Part shown: piece after piece, positions 34,101-44,102 of the stretch | How positions within the stretch are numbered: position 1 is the first letter of the stretch | Layout of the letters: each line of letters starts with the position of its first letter | DNA from: Prostheceraeus crozeri | Lineage: Eukaryota; Platyhelminthes; Polycladida; Euryleptidae | Length of the DNA: 64,000 nucleotides | Assembly (NCBI GenBank): GCA_907163375.1 | Contig: CAJQUW010001446.1 | Coordinates: 744,001 to 808,000, forward strand | Reading direction: 5' to 3' | The notes under the pieces: model-generated | What the model was told of the DNA's origin: nothing | Databases searched by the model: none | The model's input: only the letters and a program-made list of their open reading frames with translations | Made by a program: the position numbers and the translations under genes

Positions 34101-34862
34101 TGCCTGTTGTTGACGGTGTGGGCAAAATCGCTGAATATGCCCTTTCTCGTTACAAAAGAAACAGGTGATAATACAGCTGGCCTTCTCATGGCCAAAGCGG
34201 CGACAGCCTTGACAGCGAACCATTTGCTTGGAGACTTTCATTTGGCTGTTTTGCGGACCCATCGTTGCAGCGACTGCGGTGGGTAAGGCATCTCGAGTTG
34301 CCAAAAGCGCCTTCGCCGTAGACAGAACATCTTGGAGCTTCATATCTTCGCCGTCTTGGATATACACCTTCTCCTTTACATCAGCTGGTAACGCATCGAT
34401 CACAGCTAACGATACCAGCTCCTCATCAGGATCTTTGCCAGTGATAACCTTCAACAATGTCTTTGCATCATCTGCGATGATGTCGATCTGTTCGCCAGGC
34501 CACAAACGGAGGGATTTGAGTTTTAGCCAGGCACTTGCCTTGTTAAGTCCATAAACTCTCTTCAAAGCCTTCATCACAACTTTAAAGTCATTTTTATCTG
34601 TTGGCTCCAATTGATCCCAGGTCGCGAAAGCAGGACCATCCAAAAATAGAGGCATCATTCGAGCCATCTCAGCCTCTAAATCCTTTGGGGCGGTTACTAT
34701 AGACACCGCTGTCTCGTATCGTCTGAACCATTGATCAATATTTTCATCACGCTCACCCTTGAATCTCTTCACGATATCGACCAACTTTAACGAGCCGCTC
34801 ATGTTCAGCAAGACAAACGGCCGTGATAGCTTGTAAGTAAAAACGCGAATTCCAAATAGCAA
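31197..34862 (-). CDS. Gag-pol-type polyprotein frame of the LTR element
   Basis: One frame of 1221 codons holds, in order, a gag-like region, paired CCHC knuckles, an aspartic protease, reverse transcriptase, RNase H, integrase and a short C-terminal tail. Integrase after RNase H is the Ty3/Gypsy order (BEL shares it). There is no envelope-like frame. The element is recorded here as a fossil; the only host relevance seen is its insertion into older LINE sequence. Confidence 0.85.
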   Translation of the reverse strand: MLFGIRVFTYKLSRPFVLLNMSGSLKLVDIVKRFKGERDENIDQWFRRYETAVSIVTAPKDLEAEMARMMPLFLDGPAFATWDQLEPTDKNDFKVVMKALKRVYGLNKASAWLKLKSLRLWPGEQIDIIADDAKTLLKVITGKDPDEELVSLAVIDALPADVKEKVYIQDGEDMKLQDVLSTAKALLATRDALPTAVAATMGPQNSQMKVSKQMVRCQGCRRFGHEKASCIITCFFCNEKGHIQRFCPHRQQQASASMAAATEITGAQISRPMNVNGQRMNALIDTGSVTSVIGEHVVGNESRSRSYISLQSFGRHNVCAYTYVVLSSVITDNNEELGPINAYVVLETDLPTGIDIILGSNVFERTGLILHPRVRPGTELKVDFPYSKGPVVSVLHSDDIHDKDFVATFNGSRWCVRWNWRQNLEPGSDCKIPYNIIDEQDKSPCDAEINDWINEGILVRHDVSFHGKIKRYLPIIAVRQQKGDTVKVRPVLDYRSLNESIESHTAEATPTCADTLRQWRQLGPKCSIIDLKRAYLQVEIDPSLWAYQAVRWKGSDFLLTRLGFGLASAPKIMTAIVTRVLQGDQKIKEGTSSYIDDIYVSESVVSCEKVRSHLNNWGLITKESQKVGKGDVRLLGLCVDSGLRWRRDGSLPLIANILTRREAHKYIGECLGHYPVAGWLRVACAFVQRCTAEDHTRWDDPVSEKIMSLIREIDVRLKVSDPVGGMWEVDPKAPITVWTDSSSLAYGVYLEVEGQVVEDAAWLRPKDDATHINRSELDAAIKGLNLALKWGKRDITIKTDSISVYRWLQSVIHKTRNVKTRALAEVLIKRRLNIISDIIREEQLAVQVVWIESSLNKADSLTRVPNSWVREKLDSVDYADIKFVHEINHFGTNRTYELCKERYKNKSVSKSDIKAVIGDCATCTRIDPSNRFSWDKGSISANNVWEVLGTDVTHVDGRPYLSVIDTASRFTIWRSLRNESSTEIAFNIEQIFAEFGPPAYIMSDNGTVFRSREFNELLDKWKVQQVLTSAYRPQGNSVVERVHRTVKRTVKRTGKSLAEAVFWVNNTKGKNDSTPYELVFCAKSRKPDVTADRIEIERPKLNYEVNDNYFDKDRNPFLVGDKVFLKPPSSRCDDVWSGPHVVTKIISSVSVELDDINVSRHVSHLRLVPYCRESTEVGLETKYCSLTNDSDVEIDSEAVPRRSSRVTKRPIFQGDHVVDYR

Positions 34863-35070
34863 AGACGCACTTTATTTGCAGACGTGGATATTTATACCTG
34901 TATAACAATGGCATAAAACAACTCACGAAACATGCACAATAATGAAATGTTATTATCATGAAACGTCACCAGATCACTTGATAATAGGATGTCAGGCATG
35001 CGGTCGAGAGTCGGATTGCTATGTCCTAAGACAGTGAACAATAGAGAATTAGAAATACAACACGCTCACA
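34832..35070 (-). repeat. LTR (5' side of element)
   Basis: This 239-bp direct repeat is the partner of 30890-31128. It is followed by CAATT, the target duplication. Confidence 0.9.
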
Positions 35071-35506
35071 CAATTATTAATTATTTGAATAATATTAAAT
35101 AACTTTTTTTACCATTATTAGTTGAATATTCAATATGTTTTTCATTACTATTAGAGATCCATACTCCTAATATTTAAATTCATTTGCCACATCGATCGTA
35201 ATTCTTTCATCTAAAATTTCAATTTGCATGTTATCTTTTCTATGTTAACTATTGAATGTCATTACTTTGGTTTTGCTATAGTTCAATTTTAGATTGTTCT
35301 CTGAGCAGCATTGGCCAACAATTTCAATTTGGTTTATTAGTCATATCTCGCTTCCACTTACAAGGAGTATATCATCGACATATGTAAATCATGACACTAA
35401 GTTCACCAATTTTTATTAGATCTAAAAATATGAAACTGATTTAAATTTATTAATTTAGTTATAATATTCAAAATTTTGTTATCAGGTAGTGAGTAATTCA
35501 GTTTTC

Positions 35507-35962
35507 TTATAAATATTGTTTTAGATTTGGAATCGAAAGCTTTCGATAAATCAATGAAGCAAATATGTAGCTTTTTATCTGGTTTTTATAAGTTTGCATA
35601 ATTTCCTTTAATATGAAAATATTGTCAAGGGACGAATTTCCTTTTCGAAATCCGATTCGACATGGGTGAATAATATTATTGAAATCTATCCATTGATCTG
35701 ATCGATTATCCAAAATTGAGGTTGTTTTCTCAATACATGATAATGTGATACATCTATACGAATTCACATTATTGATGTCACCTTTCTTATAAATTGGTAT
35801 TAACCACTTTTTTATCCGTGGTATATCATTACCTTCGATAATTTTACCGAAAATATTCTGAAGTATAATAGCATTTTGCCTTTCACATTCTTCTTGCACT
35901 TCGTACACAAATTGATCTGGCCCACTACATTTTGAACTTTTTGTGTTTCTTATCGCTTGCAA
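35507..35962 (-). pseudogene. LINE reverse transcriptase fragment
   Basis: This encodes the fingers and first palm motifs (KCSGPDQFVYEVQE, WLIPIYKKGDINNVNSYR, IGFRKGNSSLDNIFILKE). The palm continues in another frame (IDLSKAFDSK near 35530) and reaches YVDDI near 35370. It is a dead copy. Confidence 0.75.
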
Positions 35963-36127
35963 TTTGCGATTTTGAAGTTTGCAAACTTGAAAATCCCAAA
36001 AGGTAACTGATTTTTTAATATCTCTGGTATCCTCATTTCTTCAAGTTTTCTTTACCGTTTCAACAGCATCAGATAAAGCAGATCGTTATCTATCGCAGCA
36101 ACATTTTAAATTTTTGATACTAAGGTA

Positions 36128-37280
36128 CAGATTGTTTCATAAAAAATGGATCACCCTTAAACATCGCCTTAACTTCCTTTGTCTAACTCCGCCAAACTTG
36201 AACGAATTTCTCTGAAATTTGGAAGATATGTCATTTGTGCTTACTAATATCATTGTTGGAAATCTCAAGCATGAATATTGAGTTGTCTTCCTGTTATAGA
36301 TAAAAAAAGTAGTAGATAATTTGATCTTCATTTAGTAATGTTACACAAAATCATACCTCACTCTTATAAAATTACATTTGTTTCCTTTGTTATGTAATAT
36401 GTTGTTCTACAAACCAAAAGCTATCAAGCAAAACAAAAATAAAGAAAATTGGTCAATCAGAACCAGCATAGCACCATTATTCATCAACAATAATGTAACT
36501 GCTACATGTGATTAACTGGACTTCATGTTCCATAGCTTCCTGACTTCGTTGCGGTGGTGTTGGCAGCACTCCTGATTGCTTTCAGCTAGAAATCTATCTC
36601 TTACCGGTTGAAAACAATAAAAAGCACAAATGAACAATAACGAGATCGCATTCACAAAAGGCAAAGTGTCAGCCTTGCTAGAACTAGGGTTTTCTTTGCG
36701 ATCTACAAGCTAGCGACTAAATGTCCCTTACACAAATGTGCCGCTCTGAACTTCACATACAGCAAGGAACCATGAATTCTGAACGCTATGTGAATGTTTT
36801 ACGAATGATCATTGGCCAAATGACAGATCAACTTGGTGATCCATCGACTTGGTCATTTATGGATGATAATGCTACTTGTCACAGGAGTAGTAGAGTCAAC
36901 GTATGCAAGTCTCAATTAGGGCTTAGGACATTATCTTTGCCAGCTCGTTCTCCTGATCTGAACGTAACGTTCGTCGTTCACTGCTACCTACAGATGGCGT
37001 ATCACAACTTACGTCACTGTTAAAAAGAGAGTGGAGAAAGTTAGATCAGTCAAAAGTCAACGATATCATCGAATCAATGCCTAGACGAATTGGTAATGTC
37101 ATTGACAATAAGGGTAGGGCCACAAAATATTAGCTTCTTAAGCACCGTTGCTGTATCAGATTATATAAGGACATTTAAATATATTAGGGACATGAAATAA
37201 CATGAAAAATGCTTTCTGTATCATACTTATGTTTTATTTAGTCAAATTTTAGGATGATCCACTTTTTATGAAACGGACTG
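36128..37280 (+). mobile_element. Tc1-like element, 1153 bp
   Basis: The ends are inverted (CAGATTGTTTCATAAAAAAT at 36128; complement CAGTCCGTTTCATAAAAAGT from 37280) with TA on each side, as for Tc1/mariner insertion. It carries only the 3' half of a transposase and lies inside the minus-strand LINE linker. Confidence 0.85.
36721..37135 (+). pseudogene. Tc1-like transposase, C-terminal half
   Basis: MNSERYVNVLRMIIGQM is followed by FMDDNATCHRS (second catalytic Asp) and LPARSPDLN, after which the frame is lost where PIE should follow. A shifted frame then gives SQLTSLLKREWRKL and IIESMPRRIGNVI to a stop at about 37135. The N-terminal DNA-binding half is absent, so this copy could only be moved in trans. 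Confidence 0.75.
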
Positions 37281-38241
37281 TATCTAGTCAGGAGCGAGCT
37301 TAGAATAAGAGTACCCGTTTTTATTAATTTGGACTCACCAGGTAGGGAAGCAGACATTTTTGAAAATTCTACTGACAGAAAGTTTCGGACATGTGCTACA
37401 ATTGTACCAAGGAGAAACGTCAAACTGCTGCTAGAACTTATGAAAAATCGCATTAGAAAAAGAGTAAAAAAATTTGTATGAGGACTTTTTTGAACAGTGT
37501 ATTTCGGAAATGGAAATATGAGAGTCATTGAATGGGCCATTTTGGGTATCACTTTTTGCTTCATTATTTGATGTTCATTCTCTAGAATCTGTTTTTAGAA
37601 TGTGGTCTTTGAAATCTTCTCCTCTTATGACATTATTATTTGTTTTCTTAAATGATTTTGTGCTTTGTAATTTCCAATGTTTTTGGAATCATTTTTGCTT
37701 TTGCATGTTGTAATTCAGTGTTTGTTCTTCTAATCAACAATGATTTTTCCAGTCTAATTTGCTTATTTGATATTTTCCTCTCTGTCATCAATTTCGTAAG
37801 GTTTTTGTATTGAGTTACCGTCTTTTTATTCTTTAATAGTCTTCCTGTATTTTCTTATCAGCTCTCAATTTGTTTGAATATGCTATGTTTTAATTTCTAA
37901 TTTCATTATTCATTAGTGCTAAGTTCCTTTTCTGTAAAAATTCCTTATAAATTTGAGTAGCTGACTTATCTTCTATATATCATTACATTCATTTTCATGT
38001 GCTTAAATTGACATTTATTTGCTTCTTTTACAAATTTTACAGGTTTGACATACTGTGCTTTGGCTTTATTCAAATAGAGTGCAGTAACAGTTGTCTTGTT
38101 CATCATATTTACTTCTATATCAAAACGGAGATATGAATGATCGGTATACAACAGTGGCTCACTTATTTCAAAATTTTGAATTTATTTACCAGTGATTTTG
38201 AAAGTATCACAATCAATTATTGATTTTCTAACTTTATTCTG

Positions 38242-38879
38242 TTATAGTCTATAGTATGTACATTTTCCGATCGTATTCGATGTTTCAAATCTTCCTTTGG
38301 TTATAATCATGTTTGTCTCATTACAAAATTTTAGGATATTTCTTTCATTGCCATTGACTAAATTATCTAGAGATATTCTTGCTGGATATCCTTCATTTTT
38401 ATTATAATTTAGATTTGATATTCTTCCATTAAGATCTCCAATCATGATTATGTGCTGCATCTGGAATTGTATGATATATTGCTTTATTCTTTCATAAAAA
38501 CTTATCTGTATATTTTGATGTGTTATTTTCCCTATAAGCAGCAATAAAAAATATTTCTTTGACATCCTTCCATTCATCATTTATAAGTCTTAGTATTAGC
38601 ACATCAGCATTTTCTTTAATAAAGTATCAGCTATTACTTTTTCAGTTTTCTCACAGATGGAAATGCCTTCGACATGCTTTCAACATTTCTAGCAGTAGCA
38701 TTATTTTCATGAGTCGCATTTACGCTCGAGTAATCTCCAATTTCAGACATTTGATTTAAGCTTCTTAAATGAGTTTCTGTGAAGCATATGAACCTAGCAT
38801 GATTAGCATCTTCCAACATATCTGAATTATTAATTTTTTCCTGATTTAATCCGTTTATATTTACGCAACAGAATTTCAA
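38242..38879 (-). pseudogene. LINE endonuclease domain
   Basis: Two adjacent frames give the start (CCVNINGLNQEKINN, ARFICFTETHL with catalytic Glu) and middle (MQHIIMIGDLNGRISN, then NILKFCNETNMIITKGRF) of an APE-type endonuclease. The His-bearing TDHSYLRFDI follows near 38120. The frame changes between 38634 and 38580 break it. Confidence 0.75.
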
Positions 38880-39579
38880 TATATATATGTCTCATTAAGG
38901 TCTTCATCACCTGTTTTACCTTCATCATCCTCTTCTTCCATCGATGTCTTAAACATGATTTTGATAGTGTGGTGATGGGGTTCTGCAGTTGAAGCGTTGG
39001 TGTCGATATGGTGGTGAGTTGATTGGAATGCATCTTGGCTGTCGGTTTTTGTCATCTGTTCTTTGTACTCTGAATCTTTTTTCTTCGTTATTCAGTTCTC
39101 TCCGTCTAGGTATCTGAACCTCATTTCGATAAAGATTTTCATTTCTGGTGTCATATCTTCTCCTTTGGCTGTAAAATTGATGTTGCCTTCTTTCGTTACC
39201 ATAATGTCTTCGATAGTTATGATCTCTGGTTCTCTCATGATGAGGTTCTCTTTCTTGAGGGTAGTTGCTGTTGTATCTTCTATAATTGTTGTTTCGTGGT
39301 TGTGATACAAAATATCTTTTTGCGTAACATTGGTTAGCACAATGTCCGATTCTCTGGCAATTAAAGCAGCGTATTTTTCGTCTTGATGGATTGCTGTATT
39401 GGCGTCGATTGTAAAAAGTAAACAGTGAAAAGTGTCAACCAAGGTTGAATAATGCGCACCATTGATAAATAGGATGGCCGCGAACAGAAGACTACGTTTC
39501 ATATCGGAGTAGGCAAAAACCAGTTCGGTCTTCTTCTAAAATTTTATGGCTAAGAGATGACGTTAGAAGCTATTTACAG

Positions 39580-39615
39580 GCCCGACGTTTCACGCCTTCG
39601 CGCTTCCTCAGGGGC
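39580..39615 (-). ncRNA. Hammerhead ribozyme motif in Penelope-like element 2
   Basis: On the minus strand GCCC is followed by CTGAGGA, then GCGC-GAAG-GCGT, then GAAACGTC and GGGC. GCCC/GGGC form stem I, CUGAGGA fits the CUGANGA core, GCGC/GCGU form stem II with a GAAG loop, and GAAAC with GUC gives the second core half and cleavage triplet. Stem III is only the tiny ACGU type. Hammerheads with very short stem III are known in Penelope-like elements, where they act best as dimers. One unpaired A at the base of stem II is atypical. Confidence 0.75.
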
Positions 39616-39715
39616 AACACAACCTAAAACCACCAGTAAGACCGACAGCGTAAGGAGAGCGTGATGACAAAGCTCTGCAACCTTATATAGTGGTGTGTGG
39701 GATGTGAGAATCAGA

Positions 39716-40040
39716 CTAAAAATCAATCAGTTCATGTTTGCGGTTAATGTTGGGCTTCATGCTCTTGATACAACGAGCTTCACTCAAACGACTGTCGACA
39801 GAATTCTTACATTTGTCCAAGATATCTAAAGTGAAGTTGTCAATAGCTTGCACAATATGCTTGCATTGAGATCTGTGGTCTGCCAGTGCACTGCAGGTCT
39901 TATTGTTAAAAGAACGCGCGTGTTCCATGAAACGTAATTTAAAAGGTCGACTAGACTTCCCAATATAAAAATTGGCACAAAATTTACAGATAAATTTGTA
40001 AACAAAGAATTTGTCTTTGCAAGTATATTTGCTAGGTAAC
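39716..40040 (-). pseudogene. Penelope-like GIY-YIG domain
   Basis: One reading gives FVYKFICKFCANFYIGKSS and RPFKLRFMEHARSFNN, the GIY-YIG core with the Cys-x2-Cys insertion. NSVDSRLSEARCIKSMKPNI then leads to the NRKHEL ending. The core looks complete but is not in one frame with the RT part. Confidence 0.75.
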
Positions 40041-40125
40041 CAATCACAGACCGTGCAATTCTCATGCTTACTATGTTTAGGCTTGTTTTGAAGGCTACTA
40101 TAAAGATTAGAGTTTGGAATGTCTA

Positions 40126-40572
40126 CTAGGTTGACAGGTAAGTCGTATTTCTTAATAAGGGTGCATTATAACAGCTAGTTTTATCATTTATGTATTTCAT
40201 TTTAAGACTATTTGGGTTGCGTTTTTTAGGGACAGACTTATTTTTTCTGTTTCTAAAAGTGCGATTGGTTTTGTAACCATTTTGACGAAACTTTTTGTCT
40301 AGTTTATTTTTGGAGTTTTCAAACACGGCCTCTGAGCTGCATCGTTTTTGGACGTACTCTGCAGTATTTTTTAGATAGTTGCTTTTTACGTGACTTGGTA
40401 CGTAGCTATCCTTCCGTAAGGCAGTGCCGGAATGATAGGGTTTCTCAAACCAGTTGTAATGGATGTTTTCATTTTCTATAAAAATGCTTACATCAAGGAA
40501 GTTTAAGACTCCGTTTTCAGGTACCTCCATGGTGAACTTAATTTCGCTACTTATGCTGTTAAAAGTTTTCAA
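40126..40572 (-). pseudogene. Penelope-like RT C-terminal region
   Basis: The frame covers the RT thumb (PENGVLNFLDVSIF, SHVKSNYLKNTAEYVQKRC) and a Lys/Arg/Asn-rich linker (FRNRKNKSVPKKRNP). It breaks just before the GIY-YIG domain. Only the part after the catalytic palm is present, so no polymerase function is possible. Confidence 0.8.
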
Positions 40573-41769
40573 AAGTTTGGAAAAGTCACTACCTTTGTCA
40601 AACGGTCCAAATGCGCACCATTAGTTGACACTTTTTACTGACACTCAGTGATAATAAGCTGGTGAGATCAATGCACTTCTCTTTACCACCATTCATTACA
40701 TTGCTATTGTCTGGTGACGCACAAAGCACGATTATTGAAAGCATGACACTCGTGTTTGCTTTGCTCGCAGTGTGGCTGAGGCCTAAAGGTGCGTTTACAC
40801 ATGAACTTTATTGCTGATTTATTTCGATCCATGATGAGCTACAATAGAATAGACAAACATTGGAAACAAAGACATGCCTTCGAAAAACGCGCTTCGTGCG
40901 TCATGAAACAGAGTTCAGACAATAGCTATTTCATGGATGGGGATAAAGAGAAATGCATTGATCTCATCAGCCTATTATCCTCTCAGTGTCAGTAAAAAGT
41001 GACAGCTATAGTTGAACATGGCGTAACTTAAGCTGACACTTTTTACTACAGCTATGTAGTACAGCCCAACCGCAGCGAGGGATGGATAGAAAGCTGAGGG
41101 AGGAAACGTTAACCTGTTGAGCCCCGAGGACGTGCAGAGCACGTCCTGTGATAATTGCTTCAATTGCCCAATATATCATTAACTACATGCTCTCAACTGA
41201 CAAAGACGTGCAGTGCACGTCCTTTTCTCATTTCATCTAATTGACAATGTAGGAGATCGACTATACTCCGACAACTGACATAGACAAATGCAAAATCGTT
41301 TGATATGCTTTACAATACATTCATGTTCCATACAATAATGATTATTTATGCAATTATAGATTTTATGGATATTTAAATTCATCCGTACAGATATTTTACT
41401 TTAAGTTACTTTCATGAATAAAGTATAAGGAACGATGAGTCAATTCCAGATTTTTATTCGAATCCTATTCAATTTTCAGATGATATTTAGAATCTTAATT
41501 ATCCGTGCAGAATTGCTGTAAAAATACAGGCATGAAGTATAATGATTTCGATCTCTATGATGCTTATCTCACAGTGAGTTATTCTAAGTATAATGCGAAA
41601 CAATGCAAAGCGCTATTGATTTCAATGTCATTAAATTTGAATCCCGATTGACTTCAAATCATCCGAATGCAAAAATCGCTATTGGTTTCGCTGACGTCAA
41701 TTATTCCGATTCAACATTGCATTGTATACTAAACTGTCGTAATAACCTTTTTCTCAATTCAATCTCGTC

Positions 41770-41910
41770 ATGCAAAAGAGAAGGTGCTTATCAGCGAAGC
41801 AAATTGCCGCACAGCTCAATGCTTTGGATGACAGTAGCTACTCTGAAGATAGTACAAGTAGTGATGACGATGAAGACAACGATATTCCCAACATCGCAAC
41901 TGACATATAA
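41770..41910 (+). pseudogene. piggyBac transposase N-terminal fragment (copy 1)
   Basis: MQKRRCLSAKQIAAQLNAL is followed by an acidic Ser/Asp run, as in many piggyBac transposase N-termini. The frame stops after 46 codons. It is found in reverse at about 56986-56846 in copy 2, unchanged as far as I compared. Confidence 0.6.
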
Positions 41911-42131
41911 GACAAGGAGAGTGGACTTTCGTTGAAGAGGGCCATGACTTTCACGAGATTCGTAATTTGCAATTCACCCAAGAAAGTGGAATAAATCTTA
42001 CTTACGATGTGCCATCTGACGTGAATAATAACATTGAATTCTTCATTGATTTATTTCTTGATGACAATCTATTCTAACTGCTGTGCGACTGGACAAACAA
42101 GAAAGCTGAACTGACATTCGAAGAGTACGAC

Positions 42132-43508
42132 GTGAGCCCCGAGAACAACCTACCGGCATCATTGGCGAAATGGCGTCCTGCTACCATTATTGAAATGAAA
42201 AAGGTCATCGGAATTATGTTATGTATGAAATTGAACCAAAAGCCAGAAATTCGACATTATTGGTCAAGAAACATCCTATATAAAAGTGACTTTTTTCAGA
42301 GTCCGCATTGCCTTCCTCGAAATCGGTTTGAGGAGGTCGTGAAATTTCTTCGGTTTTGTGATTACAGTGACTTGGATGATAACGACACTCTTCGAAAAAT
42401 TCGCCCTTTTCTATCTTTTGCCCAAGAAAAATGTAAGACTGTCTATAAGCCGAAGCAAGACATTTGTGTTGATGAGAGTCTGCTATTATACAAAGGCAGA
42501 ATCCATTTTCGACGATACATACCTTCGGAGAGATCGCGATATGGTATGCTGACGTACTGCCTATGCGAAAGTTCTACCGGATATACTTGGAACATTGAGG
42601 TAGCAGCAGGAAAAAAGGAGAACGAAAACATACTGAAGGACGTCTCGGATGATGCTAAAAACTTTACTTTCAGCGAGAAAATTGTGATCGCTCTTCTTGC
42701 CGACCTATCAAATTGTGGATATCATCTTTACGTTGATAACTTTTTTACAAGTGTCCGTCTGGCTGCGTATCTTTACGAAAGGAATACTTTGCTTACGGGA
42801 ACTATTCGTCCTTTCCGTGGTGTTCCACAGATTTTGCGAGATAAGAACGTTCCGGCAAAATCACACGCATTCTGCAGAAAGGACGAGGTTTTGTGTGTGA
42901 AGGCAGTCGAGCGAAAGTCATCTGGCCTCAAAACAATTTACTTGGTCGACACTGCGAACACCGCTGGTACTTCCTCGCATCAAAGGATTTTACGCGGAGG
43001 AGTTGAAGATAACATCAACAAATCATGGTCTGTCCTGGCATACAATAAAGGAATGGGTGGTGTGGACTCGCGAGACGGTAGTCTGCATCAATACAACATG
43101 GCAAGAAAGAACTACAAGTGGTTTACAAAACTTGGAATTCACCTGACACATGTCATGATCCGGAACTCGTGGATTGTATACAAAAGTTGTGGTGGAAACT
43201 GTGATTTCCTAAGCTATCAAGAAAAAGTCATTGAAAATTTTGCTGTGAAAAGTGGTCAAATTCGACGCTCTGGACCTTCGGGAGGTCGGTTGCCTCTCAA
43301 CGCAAAAGATTCTAACAGTCTGCACGCCCTCAAACGACTTTCGCCTCGTCCGAACAAAGAACGCCCGGCAAAGAAATGCCGCATTTGCGCGAGTGATGGT
43401 CGCAGGAAGGAGACTGTTTTTGTGTGTCCGGATTGCCCAACAACACCAGCGCTATGCGTTGATCCATGTTTCCGCATATATCACTCAAAAGACGAGGAAG
43501 ATTCATAA
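42132..43508 (+). CDS. piggyBac transposase (main frame, copy 1)
   Basis: This is 458 codons from GTG 42132, with first ATG at 42195. It shows the three catalytic Asp blocks of piggyBac: ICVDESLLLYKGR, YHLYVDNFFTS and NKGMGGVDSRDG. A C-terminal Cys-rich zinc module follows (KKCRICASDG, FVCPDCPTT, LCVDPCF). Upstream an acidic N-terminus (MQKRRCLSAKQIAAQLN, from 41770) ends at TAA 41908. A continuation in another frame (FVEEGHDFHEIRN, IEFFIDLFLDDNLF) meets TAA at 42075 directly before this frame. Copy 2 shares both stops. So the N-terminal third is disconnected unless an unrecognised intron joins it. The enzyme excises and inserts the element at TTAA without footprints. Confidence 0.9.
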   Translation: MSPENNLPASLAKWRPATIIEMKKVIGIMLCMKLNQKPEIRHYWSRNILYKSDFFQSPHCLPRNRFEEVVKFLRFCDYSDLDDNDTLRKIRPFLSFAQEKCKTVYKPKQDICVDESLLLYKGRIHFRRYIPSERSRYGMLTYCLCESSTGYTWNIEVAAGKKENENILKDVSDDAKNFTFSEKIVIALLADLSNCGYHLYVDNFFTSVRLAAYLYERNTLLTGTIRPFRGVPQILRDKNVPAKSHAFCRKDEVLCVKAVERKSSGLKTIYLVDTANTAGTSSHQRILRGGVEDNINKSWSVLAYNKGMGGVDSRDGSLHQYNMARKNYKWFTKLGIHLTHVMIRNSWIVYKSCGGNCDFLSYQEKVIENFAVKSGQIRRSGPSGGRLPLNAKDSNSLHALKRLSPRPNKERPAKKCRICASDGRRKETVFVCPDCPTTPALCVDPCFRIYHSKDEEDS

Positions 43509-44102
43509 TGCGGCAATCATCCTGTTATGTTTAGTTTTTATTTGTTAAGTCCTTACTATGGATCTTATCAGGATGCTATACATGTATATAATAATAATGT
43601 TTGATGCATTACATAGAAAAGTGTTTGTATATATTTACATGTAAAGAGGTCACGCTAATTACAGTTGATTCAAGTTTTAATTGATTAATGAAGTTTCAGA
43701 GTACTGGGGCGAAGAATGATCAGCATAATAATGGTTAGCAAATAATAGCTCAGCATTATTATGCAGGAATTTTGCAATCTAATGATAATTTTATATAAAA
43801 CGAAGTCTAGTTTAGAATAGCGTAAATTTATACATGTACAGTAGAAGTTCATCAGTTATTTGGCCTAAATACATTTATTAAGTATAGTCCTAACCTACTA
43901 CAGGTGTATTTTAGACATTAGTTTATTCATTTAAAGAATCCTAGGAATTCCAGGGACGTGCTCTGCACGTCTTTGTCAGTTGGTGTAGTGTATCGCAGGA
44001 CGTGCTCAGCACGTCCTTGTCAGTTGAGGTAGTGAAATTTAATATATTGTTCTCAGAATCTGCCATACTCAATGGGACGTGCACTGCACGTCTTAGTCAG
44101 TT

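Larger units (their letters stand above)
30890..35070 (-). mobile_element. LTR retroelement fossil, Ty3/Gypsy-like, looks whole and young
   Basis: Two 239-bp LTRs (30890-31128 and 34832-35070) flank one long gag-pol-type frame. The LTRs appear identical, and a 5-bp target duplication CAATT brackets the element. It has inserted into a minus-strand LINE. Identical LTRs imply a very recent insertion. It looks whole, with no obvious break. Family placement as Ty3/Gypsy-like rests on the domain order. Confidence 0.9.
30640..39400 (-). mobile_element. Non-LTR retrotransposon (LINE), minus strand, interrupted
   Basis: Going 5' to 3' on the minus strand there is an ORF1 end with a CCHC knuckle (CFNCQRIGHCANQC near 39380). 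Next come an endonuclease with NINGL, FTETHL, MIGDLNG and TDHSYL (38879-38100), an RT with SGPDQF, IPIYKKGD, GFRKGNSSLDN (35962-35507) and YVDDILLVSGSE (about 35370), and a C-terminal RSGNH...TGSYR...CRQCNTGYVE (about 30860-30680). An LTR retroelement (30890-35070) lies inside the C-terminal part and a Tc1-like element (36128-37280) inside the linker. Many stops show age. The clade is not assigned; the two-ORF layout with CCHC resembles jockey/L1-like elements. Confidence 0.75.
39464..40609 (-). mobile_element. Penelope-like element 2, 5'-truncated
   Basis: It is flanked by a 13-bp duplication AATGCGCACCATT (39451-39463 and 40610-40622). On the minus strand it starts inside the RT (GPFDKGSDFSKLLKTFN), passes the RT thumb (NGVLNFLDVSIFIEN, YHSGTALRKDSY) and a basic linker. 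It ends with a GIY-YIG domain, a stop at 39716 and a 3' non-coding tail containing a hammerhead motif. The lost 5' part is typical of incomplete reverse transcription. The family differs from element 1. Confidence 0.85.

Noticed and set aside
32863-34554. Plus-strand open frames inside the LTR element
   Set aside because: They are antisense to a long, domain-rich frame and are shadows of it.
31197-34862. BEL/Pao placement of the LTR element
   Set aside because: Some RT-linked residues look BEL-like, but 5-bp duplication and domain order do not decide. Kept as Ty3/Gypsy-like with the uncertainty stated.
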